DNA of 64,000 nt from Roseiarcus sp963835215 (GTDB lineage Bacteria; Pseudomonadota; Alphaproteobacteria; Rhizobiales; Beijerinckiaceae). Positions 46,358 through 54,120 of the stretch are shown in pieces. Position 1 is the stretch's first letter. Each line of letters begins with the position of its first letter. A model generated the notes under the pieces. It made no database searches. It had not been told where the DNA came from and saw only the letters and a list, made by a program, of their open reading frames with translations. The stretch is taken from assembly GCA_963835215.1 (NCBI GenBank), contig CAWIES010000001.1, forward strand, positions 62,001 through 126,000. Direction: 5' to 3'. Both the position numbers and the translations under genes were made by a program.

Positions 46358-46774
46358 ATGAAACATGTTATCGCCACTGCGACGCTCGCAGCTGCGCTGG
46401 GCGTCTTCGGCGTCGCTGCGGCGCAGGCCGGGGTCGGCGACGGAATCGCGAGCGGCAATATCTTGCGCGATCCCATCGCTCCGATCGAGAACGCGCAGTT
46501 CTTTTTCGGCGGTCAGAACTACTGCTGGTACGACGGTGGCTGGCAAGGCCCGGGTTGGTACTGGTGCGGCTACGCTTGGCGCAGCGGGCTGGGTTGGGGC
46601 GGTGGCGAGGGCTTTCACGGTTGGTCGCGTCAAGGCCACGGCCCCGGAAATATGCGTCCGGTCGGGCGGCCAGGCGTCGGCCCGCACTTCAACAACAGGC
46701 CGATGGGCAGGCCAATGGGCAGGCCGATGGGCGGTCCCAAGGGCGCTCCTAAGGGCGGCCCCAAGCACCCCTGA
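46358..46774 (+). CDS. Secreted Gly/Trp-rich protein
   Basis: 138 residues after a clear AAGGAGC RBS. A signal peptide ends ...AAAQA at residue about 24. The mature part has two cysteines in NYCWYDGGW and GWYWCGYAW that could form a disulfide, then a Gly/His-rich region. A tail of degenerate repeats follows: PMGRPMGRPMGG, then KGAPKGGPK. Similar secreted proteins with the 'CWY..GW.GPG.YWCGYAWR.G.GWGG' core occur across Rhizobiales without known function. A strong terminator follows 36 bases after the stop. Confidence 0.8.
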   Translation: MKHVIATATLAAALGVFGVAAAQAGVGDGIASGNILRDPIAPIENAQFFFGGQNYCWYDGGWQGPGWYWCGYAWRSGLGWGGGEGFHGWSRQGHGPGNMRPVGRPGVGPHFNNRPMGRPMGRPMGGPKGAPKGGPKHP

Positions 46775-46809
46775 ACGCAACGCCTGAACGATTGGGCAGG
46801 ATCATCTCA

Positions 46810-46847
46810 CCCGCCGCGCGTCACGTGAGTTCGTGACGCGCGGCGGG
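46810..46847. terminator. Bidirectional terminator
   Basis: Perfect 16-bp stem CCCGCCGCGCGTCACG / CGTGACGCGCGGCGGG with a TGAGTT loop, between the convergent secreted-protein gene and ppk2. No T-tract on either side. Confidence 0.75.
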
Positions 46848-46884
46848 ATCATGCCGTTGGCGGGCAACTAAGATTTTAGGCGGC

Positions 46885-47754
46885 TCACGTCTCGAGCCGC
46901 TTGCGGATCGCCTGCAGCTCGCGCCGTCGCGCCTCGCTCGTCTTGGGATAGGCCATTTTGAGGCCTTCCAGCGTATCGACGATAATCTGCGAGACGATCA
47001 GCCGAGCGTTCATCTTGTCGTCGGCGGGAACGACATGCCAGGGCGAGTCCGCCGTGCTGGTCGCGGTGAGACACTCCTCATAGGCTTTCATGTAACGCTT
47101 CCAGAACTTCCGCTCCTCGATGTCGGCGAGGCTGAATTTCCAATTCTTGTCGGGGTCGTCGATGCGGGCGAGAAAGCGCTTGCGCTGCTCTTCCTCGGAG
47201 AGGTGGAGGAAGAATTTGACGATGCGCGTGCCGTTGGCGTGGAGGTGTCTCTCCAGATCGACGATCGAACGAAAGCGGTCGCGCCAGATCTTCTTGTCGT
47301 GATGCGGCGTCTCAGCGATCGACTCGCCGGCGAGCAGCTCAGGATGCACTCGCACGATCAGCACTTCTTCGTAGTAGGAGCGATTGAAGATGCCGATCCG
47401 CCCGCGCTCGGGCAGCGCCCGCGTCGTGCGCCAGAGAAAATCATGCTGCAATTCGGCGGGGCTCGGCTGTTTGAAGCTGTACACTTGGCAGCCTTGCGGA
47501 TTGACGCCCGACATCACGTGCTTGATGACGCCGTCCTTGCCCGCCGCATCCATCGCCTGAAAGATCAGCAGGATCGCGTGGCTGTCGGACGCATAGAGCA
47601 GTTGCTGCTGCGAACTCAGCTGCTCGACATGCGCTTCGAGTAGCTTTTGATATGCGGTCTTCGAGTCGCACACCGGCTTGACGTTGGTCGGCCATTTCGC
47701 GAGGTCGACCTCGTCGCCTTCGCGCACGCGAAAGTCTTTTGAGTCGATCTTCAT
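46885..47754 (-). CDS. ppk2: Polyphosphate kinase 2 (PPK2 family)
   Basis: Transfers phosphate between polyphosphate and nucleotides. The 289-residue one-domain form has the P-loop-like AMDAAGKDGVIKHVMSGVNPQG in part (Walker A region AAGKDG), the lid Arg region, and NRSYYEEVLIVRVHPE. DDPDKNWKFS and a terminal LKMAYPK complete the family pattern. The start ATG at 47754 is supported by a 4-base overlap with the stop of the upstream phosphatase gene, giving a two-gene phosphate-handling operon. Confidence 0.93.
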   Translation of the reverse strand: MKIDSKDFRVREGDEVDLAKWPTNVKPVCDSKTAYQKLLEAHVEQLSSQQQLLYASDSHAILLIFQAMDAAGKDGVIKHVMSGVNPQGCQVYSFKQPSPAELQHDFLWRTTRALPERGRIGIFNRSYYEEVLIVRVHPELLAGESIAETPHHDKKIWRDRFRSIVDLERHLHANGTRIVKFFLHLSEEEQRKRFLARIDDPDKNWKFSLADIEERKFWKRYMKAYEECLTATSTADSPWHVVPADDKMNARLIVSQIIVDTLEGLKMAYPKTSEARRRELQAIRKRLET

Positions 47755-48386
47755 GTCGATCCTCTCGGGCCGTCCGGCGCCAAAGTTGCGCTGTTCCAGT
47801 TCGCCGGCGAAGCGTTCCAAATCTCGATCACCGGGTTCTCAAGATGGTGCACTTGGTAGGCCATCACGCTGATCGAAGCCGTGCCCAGCGCCAGGTTGCG
47901 GCCGATCGCGATGGGCGCGCCGATCCAGCGGGCGGCGAGCGCGCGCCCAATCTCGCCGTGCGAAAACAGCGCGATGTTTCCTTCCAGCGCGCGCAGCCGC
48001 GCGATCAGCCGATCGGCGCGGTCGGACACTTGCTGGGGCGTCTCGCCGCCGGGGCAGCCGTCGGCAAAAATGTCCCAGCCGGGTCGCGCCGCGCCAATGC
48101 TGCGACTGGTAAGTCCTTCGTAGTCGCCGTAGTTCCATTCCTGAAGATCGGCGTCGATTTCCGCTGTCTGCGACAGTCCAGTCAGTTCGCAGGTGCGCCC
48201 AGCGCGCTGCCGTGGACTGACGAATACCCTGGCGAAGGCGATTGGCTGAAGCCACGCCCGCAACGCGCGCGCTTCCTCCTCGCCGCGCGCGGTCAGCGGC
48301 AAGTCGGTGAGGCCGGTATGTTGCCCTGTGAGCGACCACGCGGTCTCGCCGTGACGGATGAAATAGAGACGAAGGGGCTGCGCCAT
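47751..48386 (-). CDS. Histidine phosphatase family protein
   Basis: A 211-residue phosphoglycerate-mutase-like phosphatase. Catalytic RHG is in LYFIRHGETAWSLTG, the second phosphate pocket residues are in SPRQRAGRTCEL, the acid in EWNYGDYEG, and the second His in ALFSHGEIGRAL. Substrate unknown; similarity to cobalamin/alpha-ribazole phosphatases is general. It is translationally coupled to ppk2. Confidence 0.9.
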   Translation of the reverse strand: MAQPLRLYFIRHGETAWSLTGQHTGLTDLPLTARGEEEARALRAWLQPIAFARVFVSPRQRAGRTCELTGLSQTAEIDADLQEWNYGDYEGLTSRSIGAARPGWDIFADGCPGGETPQQVSDRADRLIARLRALEGNIALFSHGEIGRALAARWIGAPIAIGRNLALGTASISVMAYQVHHLENPVIEIWNASPANWNSATLAPDGPRGST

Positions 48387-48428
48387 TCTCGCTTCCTTCG
48401 GGACGCCGCGGCCTTGTTGGCAATCGCC

Positions 48429-48632
48429 TTATTTGGCCGTCCCGCGGCGGGGCGGGAGCGATTTCGGGCCAATTTGCCCGGTTGCGCGTCCCGGCCGCAG
48501 TTCTTCCTGGAGCTTCGGGTTCGTGCGCGCCAGGCGAGCGATAATCTTCTCCGCTTCGCTCGGAATCGCCTGTTCGGGGCGCGGCTCTTTGCCGGCCCGG
48601 ATCAAAGGTTGGTTGGATTGTTTGTGTCTCAT
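48429..48632 (-). CDS. Small hypothetical protein
   Basis: 67 residues, highly charged (MRHKQSNQPLIRAGKEPRPEQ...), with a plausible GGAGAG RBS 8 bases before the ATG. No recognisable domain. It precedes the histidine phosphatase by 42 bases on the same strand. Confidence 0.5.
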   Translation of the reverse strand: MRHKQSNQPLIRAGKEPRPEQAIPSEAEKIIARLARTNPKLQEELRPGRATGQIGPKSLPPRRGTAK

Positions 48633-48899
48633 CGGCTCTCCCTAGCCCACATTGCGCCCCAGGGCGAGTTTGGCCGCGTTAACAATTCCCGCTTGCGGAG
48701 GCGCCGCTAGAGGGCGATTGGGCAATCGTTCCTTGTAATGGCGCCGTCACACGTTTATAATGGCCCGGTCGATAGACGGCCAGATGACTCGGCCTTGCGC
48801 CGACTTTCGTCGCGCCAAGCTCGCAATCTTCTTTCCAGAAAACGCGATTTCGACGGCGCGCTCGCGCGCTAGCACTTACTCTCTTCTAAGGAATTTCCC

Positions 48900-49112
48900 A
48901 TGGCTACGGGAACCGTGAAATGGTTTAACGCGCAAAAAGGCTTTGGCTTCATTGCGCCGGACGGCGGCGGCACCGACGCTTTCGTCCACATCAGCGCCGT
49001 TGAGCGCGCTGGCATCCCCGACTTGCAAGAAGGTCAGAAGGTGAGCTTCGAGCTCGTCGCCGACCGCAAGAGCGGCAAGATGGCGGCCAATTCGCTCAAG
49101 ATCCTGACCTGA
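48900..49112 (+). CDS. cspA: Cold-shock protein (CspA family)
   Basis: A 70-residue OB-fold nucleic-acid chaperone. RNP1 KGFGFIAP and RNP2 DAFVHISAV are intact, with the starting GTVKWFNAQ. It binds single-stranded RNA/DNA to melt secondary structure. A long upstream leader (from about 48760) and a terminator at 49230 make it a single-gene unit; leaders of this length often mediate thermal control in csp genes. Confidence 0.97.
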   Translation: MATGTVKWFNAQKGFGFIAPDGGGTDAFVHISAVERAGIPDLQEGQKVSFELVADRKSGKMAANSLKILT

Positions 49113-49229
49113 GCGTCAGGAACGCAGCATCGGTCGACTGGGTCGAGCACGGATGAACTGACGGCTCGAGACGATCGATGCGGCGCCCTTCCTCGCGAAG
49201 GGCCGCGCGCCCTCTGGCCCCGCGCCTCT

Positions 49230-49254
49230 AAAAGGCGGCGGGGCCTTTTATTTT
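49230..49254 (+). terminator. Rho-independent terminator downstream of cspA
   Basis: AAAAGGC (49230-49236) pairs with GCCTTTT (49243-49249) and runs into ATTTT, a classical stem plus T-tract. Confidence 0.85.
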
Positions 49255-49305
49255 CGCAAAGCCGTCGCGGCGTTCGCGCCGGCTGGTCTCCAACGGACAG
49301 GCTCC

Positions 49306-49611
49306 ATGCAATATCTCGGCAGACTTCACGGCGCTGGCGTTCTCACCTATGGCGACATGGAAATCGCGCGCGCCGACTACGACCTCGACGGTTTTCTCGC
49401 CAAGCCCGGCTATGTGACGAGCGCTGGCGAAATCAGCGCCTCGCACGAAACGCTGAAGAAGGTGTTCGGCCGCAATGGCGTGCAATTGCAGACCGACGAC
49501 GGGCGCGTTTTCAATCTGCGCTTCACCGAGAAGAAGCTGAGCGTGGGCAGCGGCGCGGCCAGCGTCGATGTCAACGGCGATCTGCCGCCCGCCGCCGAGT
49601 GGCGTTCCTGA
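49306..49611 (+). CDS. Conserved hypothetical protein
   Basis: 101 residues. The sequence (MQYLGRLHGAGVLTYGDMEIARADYDLDGFLAKPG...) suggests a small all-beta protein with a repeated Gly/Asp turn pattern, and it has normal codon composition. No domain recognised. It is convergent with nirC, 4 bases between stops. Confidence 0.7.
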   Translation: MQYLGRLHGAGVLTYGDMEIARADYDLDGFLAKPGYVTSAGEISASHETLKKVFGRNGVQLQTDDGRVFNLRFTEKKLSVGSGAASVDVNGDLPPAAEWRS

Positions 49612-49615
49612 GCCT

Positions 49616-50419
49616 TCATTCGGCTGGCGTTGCGGCCGGCTCGAGCGCCGCGCGCGCCGCGCCAGGGCTGGCGGCGAGATAGCCGCCGGCGACGAAGCCG
49701 GCGCCGCCGATGATATTGCCAACCGTGACCCACAACAGATTGTAAGCCGCGCCGCCGAAGGTGACGCTCGCCGGATGGGCGCCAAGCAGCGCGATCGAGA
49801 AGATCGTCATGTTGGCGATCGAGTGCTCGAAGCCGGCGGCGATGAAGGCGAACAGGCACCACCAGATCAGAATGCATTTGGCCGCGTCGCTGGTCGCGCG
49901 CGCGCTGGTCCACAGCGCCAGACAGACCAGCCAGTTGCACAGCGCGCCGCGCGCGATCAGCGCCGTCGCCGAGGCGCCCATCTTGGCGGCGGAGGCGGCA
50001 AAGATCAGATCGGCGCCGTCTTTCAATATCTGACCGCCGCCCCCGAGCCAGAACACCAGAGCGAGCAGGGCCGAGCCAACGAGATTGCCGACCCAGCACA
50101 GGACCCAGGCCCGCGCGACCGCCGTCGGCTCGACCGTTCCGCGCGCGAGGCCAATGGTCATGAACATCGTGTGGCCGGTGAAGAGATCGGAGCCGGCGAA
50201 GACAACCAGGGTCAACGCGATGCCGAAGCAGCCGCCCATGACCAGGGGACGCAAGGCCGGCTCGAACTGCTGGCCGAGCGTGAAGATGAGGATGATGCCG
50301 ATGCCGACATAGGCGCCCGCCATCATCGACGAGACGAAGAAGGCGAGCGGCTTCTCGCGACTGTAGGTCGCCTTGGCGGCGGCGAGCGCGGCAAAATCGT
50401 CGAGCGTCTTGCTGAACAT
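49616..50419 (-). CDS. nirC: Formate/nitrite transporter family, likely nitrite channel NirC
   Basis: A 267-residue FNT protein with six membrane helices. Motifs AGAYVGIGIILIFTLG, FAGSDLFTGHTMFM and AAGFEHSIANMTIF (FNT signature) are visible. It is last in the nirA-reductase-nirC run on the minus strand, so nitrite import or export for assimilation is the best reading; formate cannot be excluded from sequence alone. Confidence 0.9.
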   Translation of the reverse strand: MFSKTLDDFAALAAAKATYSREKPLAFFVSSMMAGAYVGIGIILIFTLGQQFEPALRPLVMGGCFGIALTLVVFAGSDLFTGHTMFMTIGLARGTVEPTAVARAWVLCWVGNLVGSALLALVFWLGGGGQILKDGADLIFAASAAKMGASATALIARGALCNWLVCLALWTSARATSDAAKCILIWWCLFAFIAAGFEHSIANMTIFSIALLGAHPASVTFGGAAYNLLWVTVGNIIGGAGFVAGGYLAASPGAARAALEPAATPAE

Positions 50420-50461
50420 TTCAGTCTCCTTCTGCGGCTATCGCTGCCGCGCTTGCGTTCA

Positions 50462-52072
50462 TCAATAGACATCCGCCTGATAGCGGCCGGCCTTCTTCAG
50501 GCCGGCGACGAAGGCGATTGCCTCCTCGGTCGAGCGCGCGCCATGCTCGGCGGTGATTTCGACCAGCGTGCGTTCGACATCCTTGGCCATGCGCTTGGCG
50601 TCGCCGCAGACGTAGAAATGCGCGCCCTCGGCGAGCCAGCGCCACAGCTCCGCCCCGACCTCGCGCATTCGGTCCTGCACGTAGAATTTCTCGTCGCCGT
50701 CGCGCGACCAGGCGAGCGAGGCGCGCGTGAGGCAGCCCGATTTGCGCAGCGCCTCGAATTCGCTTTCGTAAAAGAAATCGTGCTGGCGACGCTGATGACC
50801 AAAGAACAGCCAGTTGCGGCCGGGCGCGTCGCACGCTTGGCGCTCCTGCAGGAAGGCGCGAAAAGGCGCGACGCCGGTTCCCGGCCCCACCATTACGATC
50901 GACTTTTCCGGATCATCGGGCAGACGGAAGCCATGCGCCTTTTGCACATAGGCCTTCATCGTCTCGCCCGGCGCGGCGCGCTCGCCAAGATACGTCGAGG
51001 CGACGCCGAGACGATCGCGCGGGCCGATGCGGTAGCGCACGGCGTCGACCGTCAGCGACACGCGGCCGGGATTGGCCTTGAGCGAGGATGAGATCGAATA
51101 AAGTCGCGGCTGCAACGGATCGAGCGCTTCGAGCAGCGCTTCCGCGTCGGGCCGCGCGCTGTCGAACTTGCGCAGGCTCGCCAGCACGTCGAGCGTGTCG
51201 GCGTCGCCGTCCGGGTCCTCGCCATTGGCGAGTGCCCGCGCCTTGGCGCGCCGTTCGCCCCCGAGCAGATGGGAGAGGAGTTGAAACAGATTGTCGGGTG
51301 GCGGCCCAAGCGAAACATCCTCGATCAGCGCATCGCGTAGCGTTTTGGCGCCGACCGCCCGGCGTGGATCGGCGCCCAGCGCAGCGAGGACGGCGTCGGC
51401 GAGCGCAGGGTGGTTCTTGGGAAAAATGCCGAAGCTGTCGCCGACGACATAGTCAAGACCGCCCCCGCTTAAGTCGAACTCGACGTGCCAGGTGGTCTTG
51501 GCCGATCCTTCGCCGTTGAGCCGTCGGCGCGACAGGAACCGCGCCTCAGCCGGATTGTCGCGCGAGTGGCCAGCTTCGCTCGCCGGCGCCGCTTCGCGCG
51601 AGCGGGCGTCGATGAGGGCCGGCGTGGCGAGATCGGCGGGCAGTTCGGCCGCGAGCGCCTTCAACATGCGCGCGGTTTCCTTGCCGCCCGGCGCGCATAA
51701 AGTCAGCCGTTCTTCCTTGTTGAGGAAAATGGCGTTGGCGTAGTCGGCGCAGTTATAGCCGCACTGGCCGCAATCCTGCTGCGCCATCGCCGCCATGAGC
51801 CGCGGCGCCGGCGGGCGTCCCGCCGCCATCGTCATGCGCTCTTCGATCGCCAGCGAGGGATCGTGCCAGGGCGCGGCGTCGTTGTCGGCGAGTTCGGCGG
51901 CTGGCCCCGGCGAGGCGGCGAGCGCCGCGTTCTGCGCTTCGCTCAGCGGCGCCGGGCCGCCATCAACCGACAGGATCGCGGCGAAGAAACCATTGAGCCA
52001 CGCCTGCTGCTCGGGTGAGAATGGCGCGCTCGGCGGCAGGAGCACGCGGGGCGGTGGAATCAGCGCGTTCAT
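50462..52072 (-). CDS. NAD(P)H-flavoprotein reductase with N-terminal Fe-S domain (CysJ-like partner of NirA)
   Basis: 536 residues. Residues about 98-130 carry CGQCGYNCADYANAI and a fourth Cys (C101, C104, C108, C126), matching the putative FeS domain family PF04060. From about residue 165 it has a CysJ/CPR-type FAD domain (HVEFDLSGGGLDYVVGDSF, PRLYSISSS). The NADPH domain (VGPGTGVAPFRAFLQER, YVCGDAKRMAKDV, ending ADVY) follows. The flavodoxin domain of true CysJ is absent and the Fe-S domain takes its place. The start at 52072 overlaps the nirA stop by 4 bases, so it should deliver electrons to that reductase. Confidence 0.87.
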   Translation of the reverse strand: MNALIPPPRVLLPPSAPFSPEQQAWLNGFFAAILSVDGGPAPLSEAQNAALAASPGPAAELADNDAAPWHDPSLAIEERMTMAAGRPPAPRLMAAMAQQDCGQCGYNCADYANAIFLNKEERLTLCAPGGKETARMLKALAAELPADLATPALIDARSREAAPASEAGHSRDNPAEARFLSRRRLNGEGSAKTTWHVEFDLSGGGLDYVVGDSFGIFPKNHPALADAVLAALGADPRRAVGAKTLRDALIEDVSLGPPPDNLFQLLSHLLGGERRAKARALANGEDPDGDADTLDVLASLRKFDSARPDAEALLEALDPLQPRLYSISSSLKANPGRVSLTVDAVRYRIGPRDRLGVASTYLGERAAPGETMKAYVQKAHGFRLPDDPEKSIVMVGPGTGVAPFRAFLQERQACDAPGRNWLFFGHQRRQHDFFYESEFEALRKSGCLTRASLAWSRDGDEKFYVQDRMREVGAELWRWLAEGAHFYVCGDAKRMAKDVERTLVEITAEHGARSTEEAIAFVAGLKKAGRYQADVY

Positions 52073-53826
52073 TGCGCCTCCGCGAGCTGCTTGAGCGCAT
52101 CGAGCGTCTGGCGATTGGCGAACGCCTGGAAGCTCTCCTCCGGCGCCGTGCGATGGGCGATATAGGCGCGCAGCAGGCCTTCGATCTTGCCCGTGCAGTC
52201 GGCAAACGGGACGTCGCGCCACAATTCTCGCCCGATGCGGGCGCGCTCGGCGAAGCCGCCGCCGACAACAATCGAATAGCCTTCGAGCGGCTCTTCATCC
52301 TCGCTGCGGCTGACCTTGGCGGCGAGCAGGCCGATGTCGCCGACGTAGTGCTGGGCGCAGGAATGATGGCAGCCGGTGAGATGAATGTTGATCGGCGCGT
52401 CGAGCGAGAGCCGCGATTCGAGCGCGGCGGCGATCTCGACCGCGTGCTCCTTGGTGTGTGCGGCGGAAAATTTGCAGCCGGTCGAGCCGGTGCAGGCGAT
52501 CAGGCCGGCCCGTAACGCATTCGCCCGCCAGTCGAGGCCGATCGCCTCAATCGCCGCCTTGGCGCCCTCGACCCGTTCGTCGGCGACGCCGGAAAGGATC
52601 AGATTCTGCCAGACGGTAAGGCGAATGTCGCCGTCGCCAAACGCGTTCGCGATGCGCGCGAGGCCGCGCATTTCATCGACGCTCAGGCGGCCGACCGTCA
52701 GCGCGACGCCGATCCAGTTGAGCCCTGGCTGCGCCTGCGCGTGGACGCCGATATGGGCGGCGCGGTCGACCGGCGGGCGCGCTGCAATCGCCGCCGCGGG
52801 AACGCGCGTTAGCTGCGCGCCGAGCTTTCTCTCGACGGCGCCGAGAAACGTGTCGAACCCCCAGGCGTCGAGCACATATTTGAGCCGCGCCTTGGTGCGG
52901 TCGGTGCGATCGCCGCTCTCGACGAACACGCGCACGATCGCATCGGCGATCTCCGTGCAGTCCTCCGGCCGGCAGATCACGCCGACGTCGTGGGCGAGAT
53001 CGCCGTGGCCAGTGATCCCGCCGATGAGGACACGAAACCATAGGCCCGGTTCGACGCCGAACCCCTCGGCAATTGCGACCGCCTGAAAGCCGATGTCGTT
53101 GGTCTCTTCGAGCGTGGCGATCCGGCCGCCGCCGTCGAAGGCGACGTTGAACTTGCGCGGCAGCCCGCTCAGCGAGCGATCGTTGAGCACATGAAAATGC
53201 CATTCGCGTGCGAGCGGGCGCGTGTCGCAGAGTTCCTGCGGATCGACGCCCGCCGTCGCCGAGCCGGTGACGTTGCGGATGTTGTCGGCCCCAACGCCGC
53301 GCGAGCACAGGCCAAGATCCTGCACCGCCTCGACGATCGCCGGCGCGTCGGCCGGCGCGATCTCGCGGATCTGGAAATTGGCGCGGGTGGTCGCGTGCGC
53401 GTAGCCGCCGCCGTAGCGCTCGGCCAAATCAGCGAGGCCGGCGAGCTGGCCGTGCGACAGGATGCCATTGGGAATGCGCAGGCGCAGCATGTAGCTCGAC
53501 TGCGCCGGCGCGACATAAAACAGGCCGAAATACCGCCAGCGGAAATTGTCGTCGGGCTTGGGGAAGGCGCCCGCTCGCGCCTGCGCCTTCAGCCGCCCGT
53601 AGGCGTCGAACGGATGCTCGGCGCGCTTCCATTTCTCTTGGTCGACGAGCTTCTTCCCGGCCGCGAGAACCGCGTCCTGCGCGGCATAGCCCGCCGCGTC
53701 CGGGCCTATCGGCTGCGGCGCCGCCGGCGGCGCGCCGCCGGGCTGGCCGCCGCGCATCGCCTGCGCCCCGGCGACGAAGCCTTCGAGATAGCGCTTCTGA
53801 TCGGAAGTGAAATCGCCGCTCATCAT
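52069..53826 (-). CDS. nirA: Assimilatory nitrite reductase NirA (siroheme, sulfite/nitrite reductase family)
   Basis: A 585-residue siroheme/4Fe-4S enzyme reducing nitrite to ammonium by six electrons. Two tandem ferredoxin-like/siroheme repeats are seen: NFRWRYFGLFYVAP with HATTRANFQIREI, then NWIGVALTVGRLS. The Cys quartet C445, C451 (CTGSTGCKFS) and C486, C490 (LTGCHHSCAQH) ligates the cluster and siroheme. Sulfite reductase activity cannot be excluded, but the NasS/NasT genes, the leader RNA and nirC next to it indicate nitrite. The N-terminal 80 residues are longer than usual. Confidence 0.9.
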   Translation of the reverse strand: MMSGDFTSDQKRYLEGFVAGAQAMRGGQPGGAPPAAPQPIGPDAAGYAAQDAVLAAGKKLVDQEKWKRAEHPFDAYGRLKAQARAGAFPKPDDNFRWRYFGLFYVAPAQSSYMLRLRIPNGILSHGQLAGLADLAERYGGGYAHATTRANFQIREIAPADAPAIVEAVQDLGLCSRGVGADNIRNVTGSATAGVDPQELCDTRPLAREWHFHVLNDRSLSGLPRKFNVAFDGGGRIATLEETNDIGFQAVAIAEGFGVEPGLWFRVLIGGITGHGDLAHDVGVICRPEDCTEIADAIVRVFVESGDRTDRTKARLKYVLDAWGFDTFLGAVERKLGAQLTRVPAAAIAARPPVDRAAHIGVHAQAQPGLNWIGVALTVGRLSVDEMRGLARIANAFGDGDIRLTVWQNLILSGVADERVEGAKAAIEAIGLDWRANALRAGLIACTGSTGCKFSAAHTKEHAVEIAAALESRLSLDAPINIHLTGCHHSCAQHYVGDIGLLAAKVSRSEDEEPLEGYSIVVGGGFAERARIGRELWRDVPFADCTGKIEGLLRAYIAHRTAPEESFQAFANRQTLDALKQLAEAQ

Positions 53827-53858
53827 CGCCCGCTTTGCCGTCGGCCCGAGTGCAAACG

Positions 53859-53910
53859 AAAAAGCCGCTCACGAACTCCCGCCGGCATAGGGCGGGAACG
53901 CGTGAGCGGC
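53859..53910 (-). terminator. Leader terminator (attenuator) upstream of nirA
   Basis: On the minus strand GCCGCTCACG pairs with CGTGAGCGGC. An inner CCCGCC/GGCGGG stem lies between, and TTTTT follows immediately. It lies between the promoter and nirA, so it would stop transcription unless bypassed. Confidence 0.85.
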
Positions 53911-53920
53911 TCTGCTCAAT

Positions 53921-53963
53921 GCCGTCCATCATTGGACAGCCGAACCGGGCGACGCCGCCCGAT
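53921..53963 (-). promoter_or_regulatory. Two-hairpin leader RNA, likely NasT (ANTAR) target
   Basis: Transcript order: hairpin P1 AUCGGGC-GGCGUC-GCCCGGU (53963-53944), 3-base linker, hairpin P2 GCUGUCC-AAUGAU-GGACGGC (53940-53921). Both have 7-bp stems and 6-base loops. P2 has the A1/G4 loop bases known for ANTAR targets; P1 keeps G4 but has G at position 1. The terminator follows 10 bases later, the arrangement expected for antitermination. Confidence 0.7.
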
Positions 53964-53982
53964 CATTGTTCAATCTGCTTGG

Positions 53983-53999
53983 AGCAACCTCCGTGCCAA
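53983..53999 (-). promoter_or_regulatory. Sigma-54 promoter of nirA
   Basis: Minus-strand TTGGCACGGAGGTTGCT matches the sigma-54 consensus YTGGCACG-N4-TTGCW completely, with 10 bases between GG and GC. Predicted transcription start is near 53972, just before hairpin P1. RpoN control fits nitrogen-limitation expression. Confidence 0.75.
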
Positions 54000-54120
54000 C
54001 CGGCGCTCGGAAAAGAATGGCGACTTCGCAATGGCTTGCCAGCGGCGAGCCCGGGCGCCGACGCGCCATCGACGTGTGTGCAATGCACAATTTTTTGGCA
54101 CGGCGCCCAGTTCGGCGCCT

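Noticed and set aside
54076..54088. Palindrome TGTGCAATGCACA upstream of the nirA promoter as an NtrC or CRP/FNR site
   Set aside because: Half-sites are in the opposite arrangement to NtrC (GCAC...GTGC) and too close together. No better match found.
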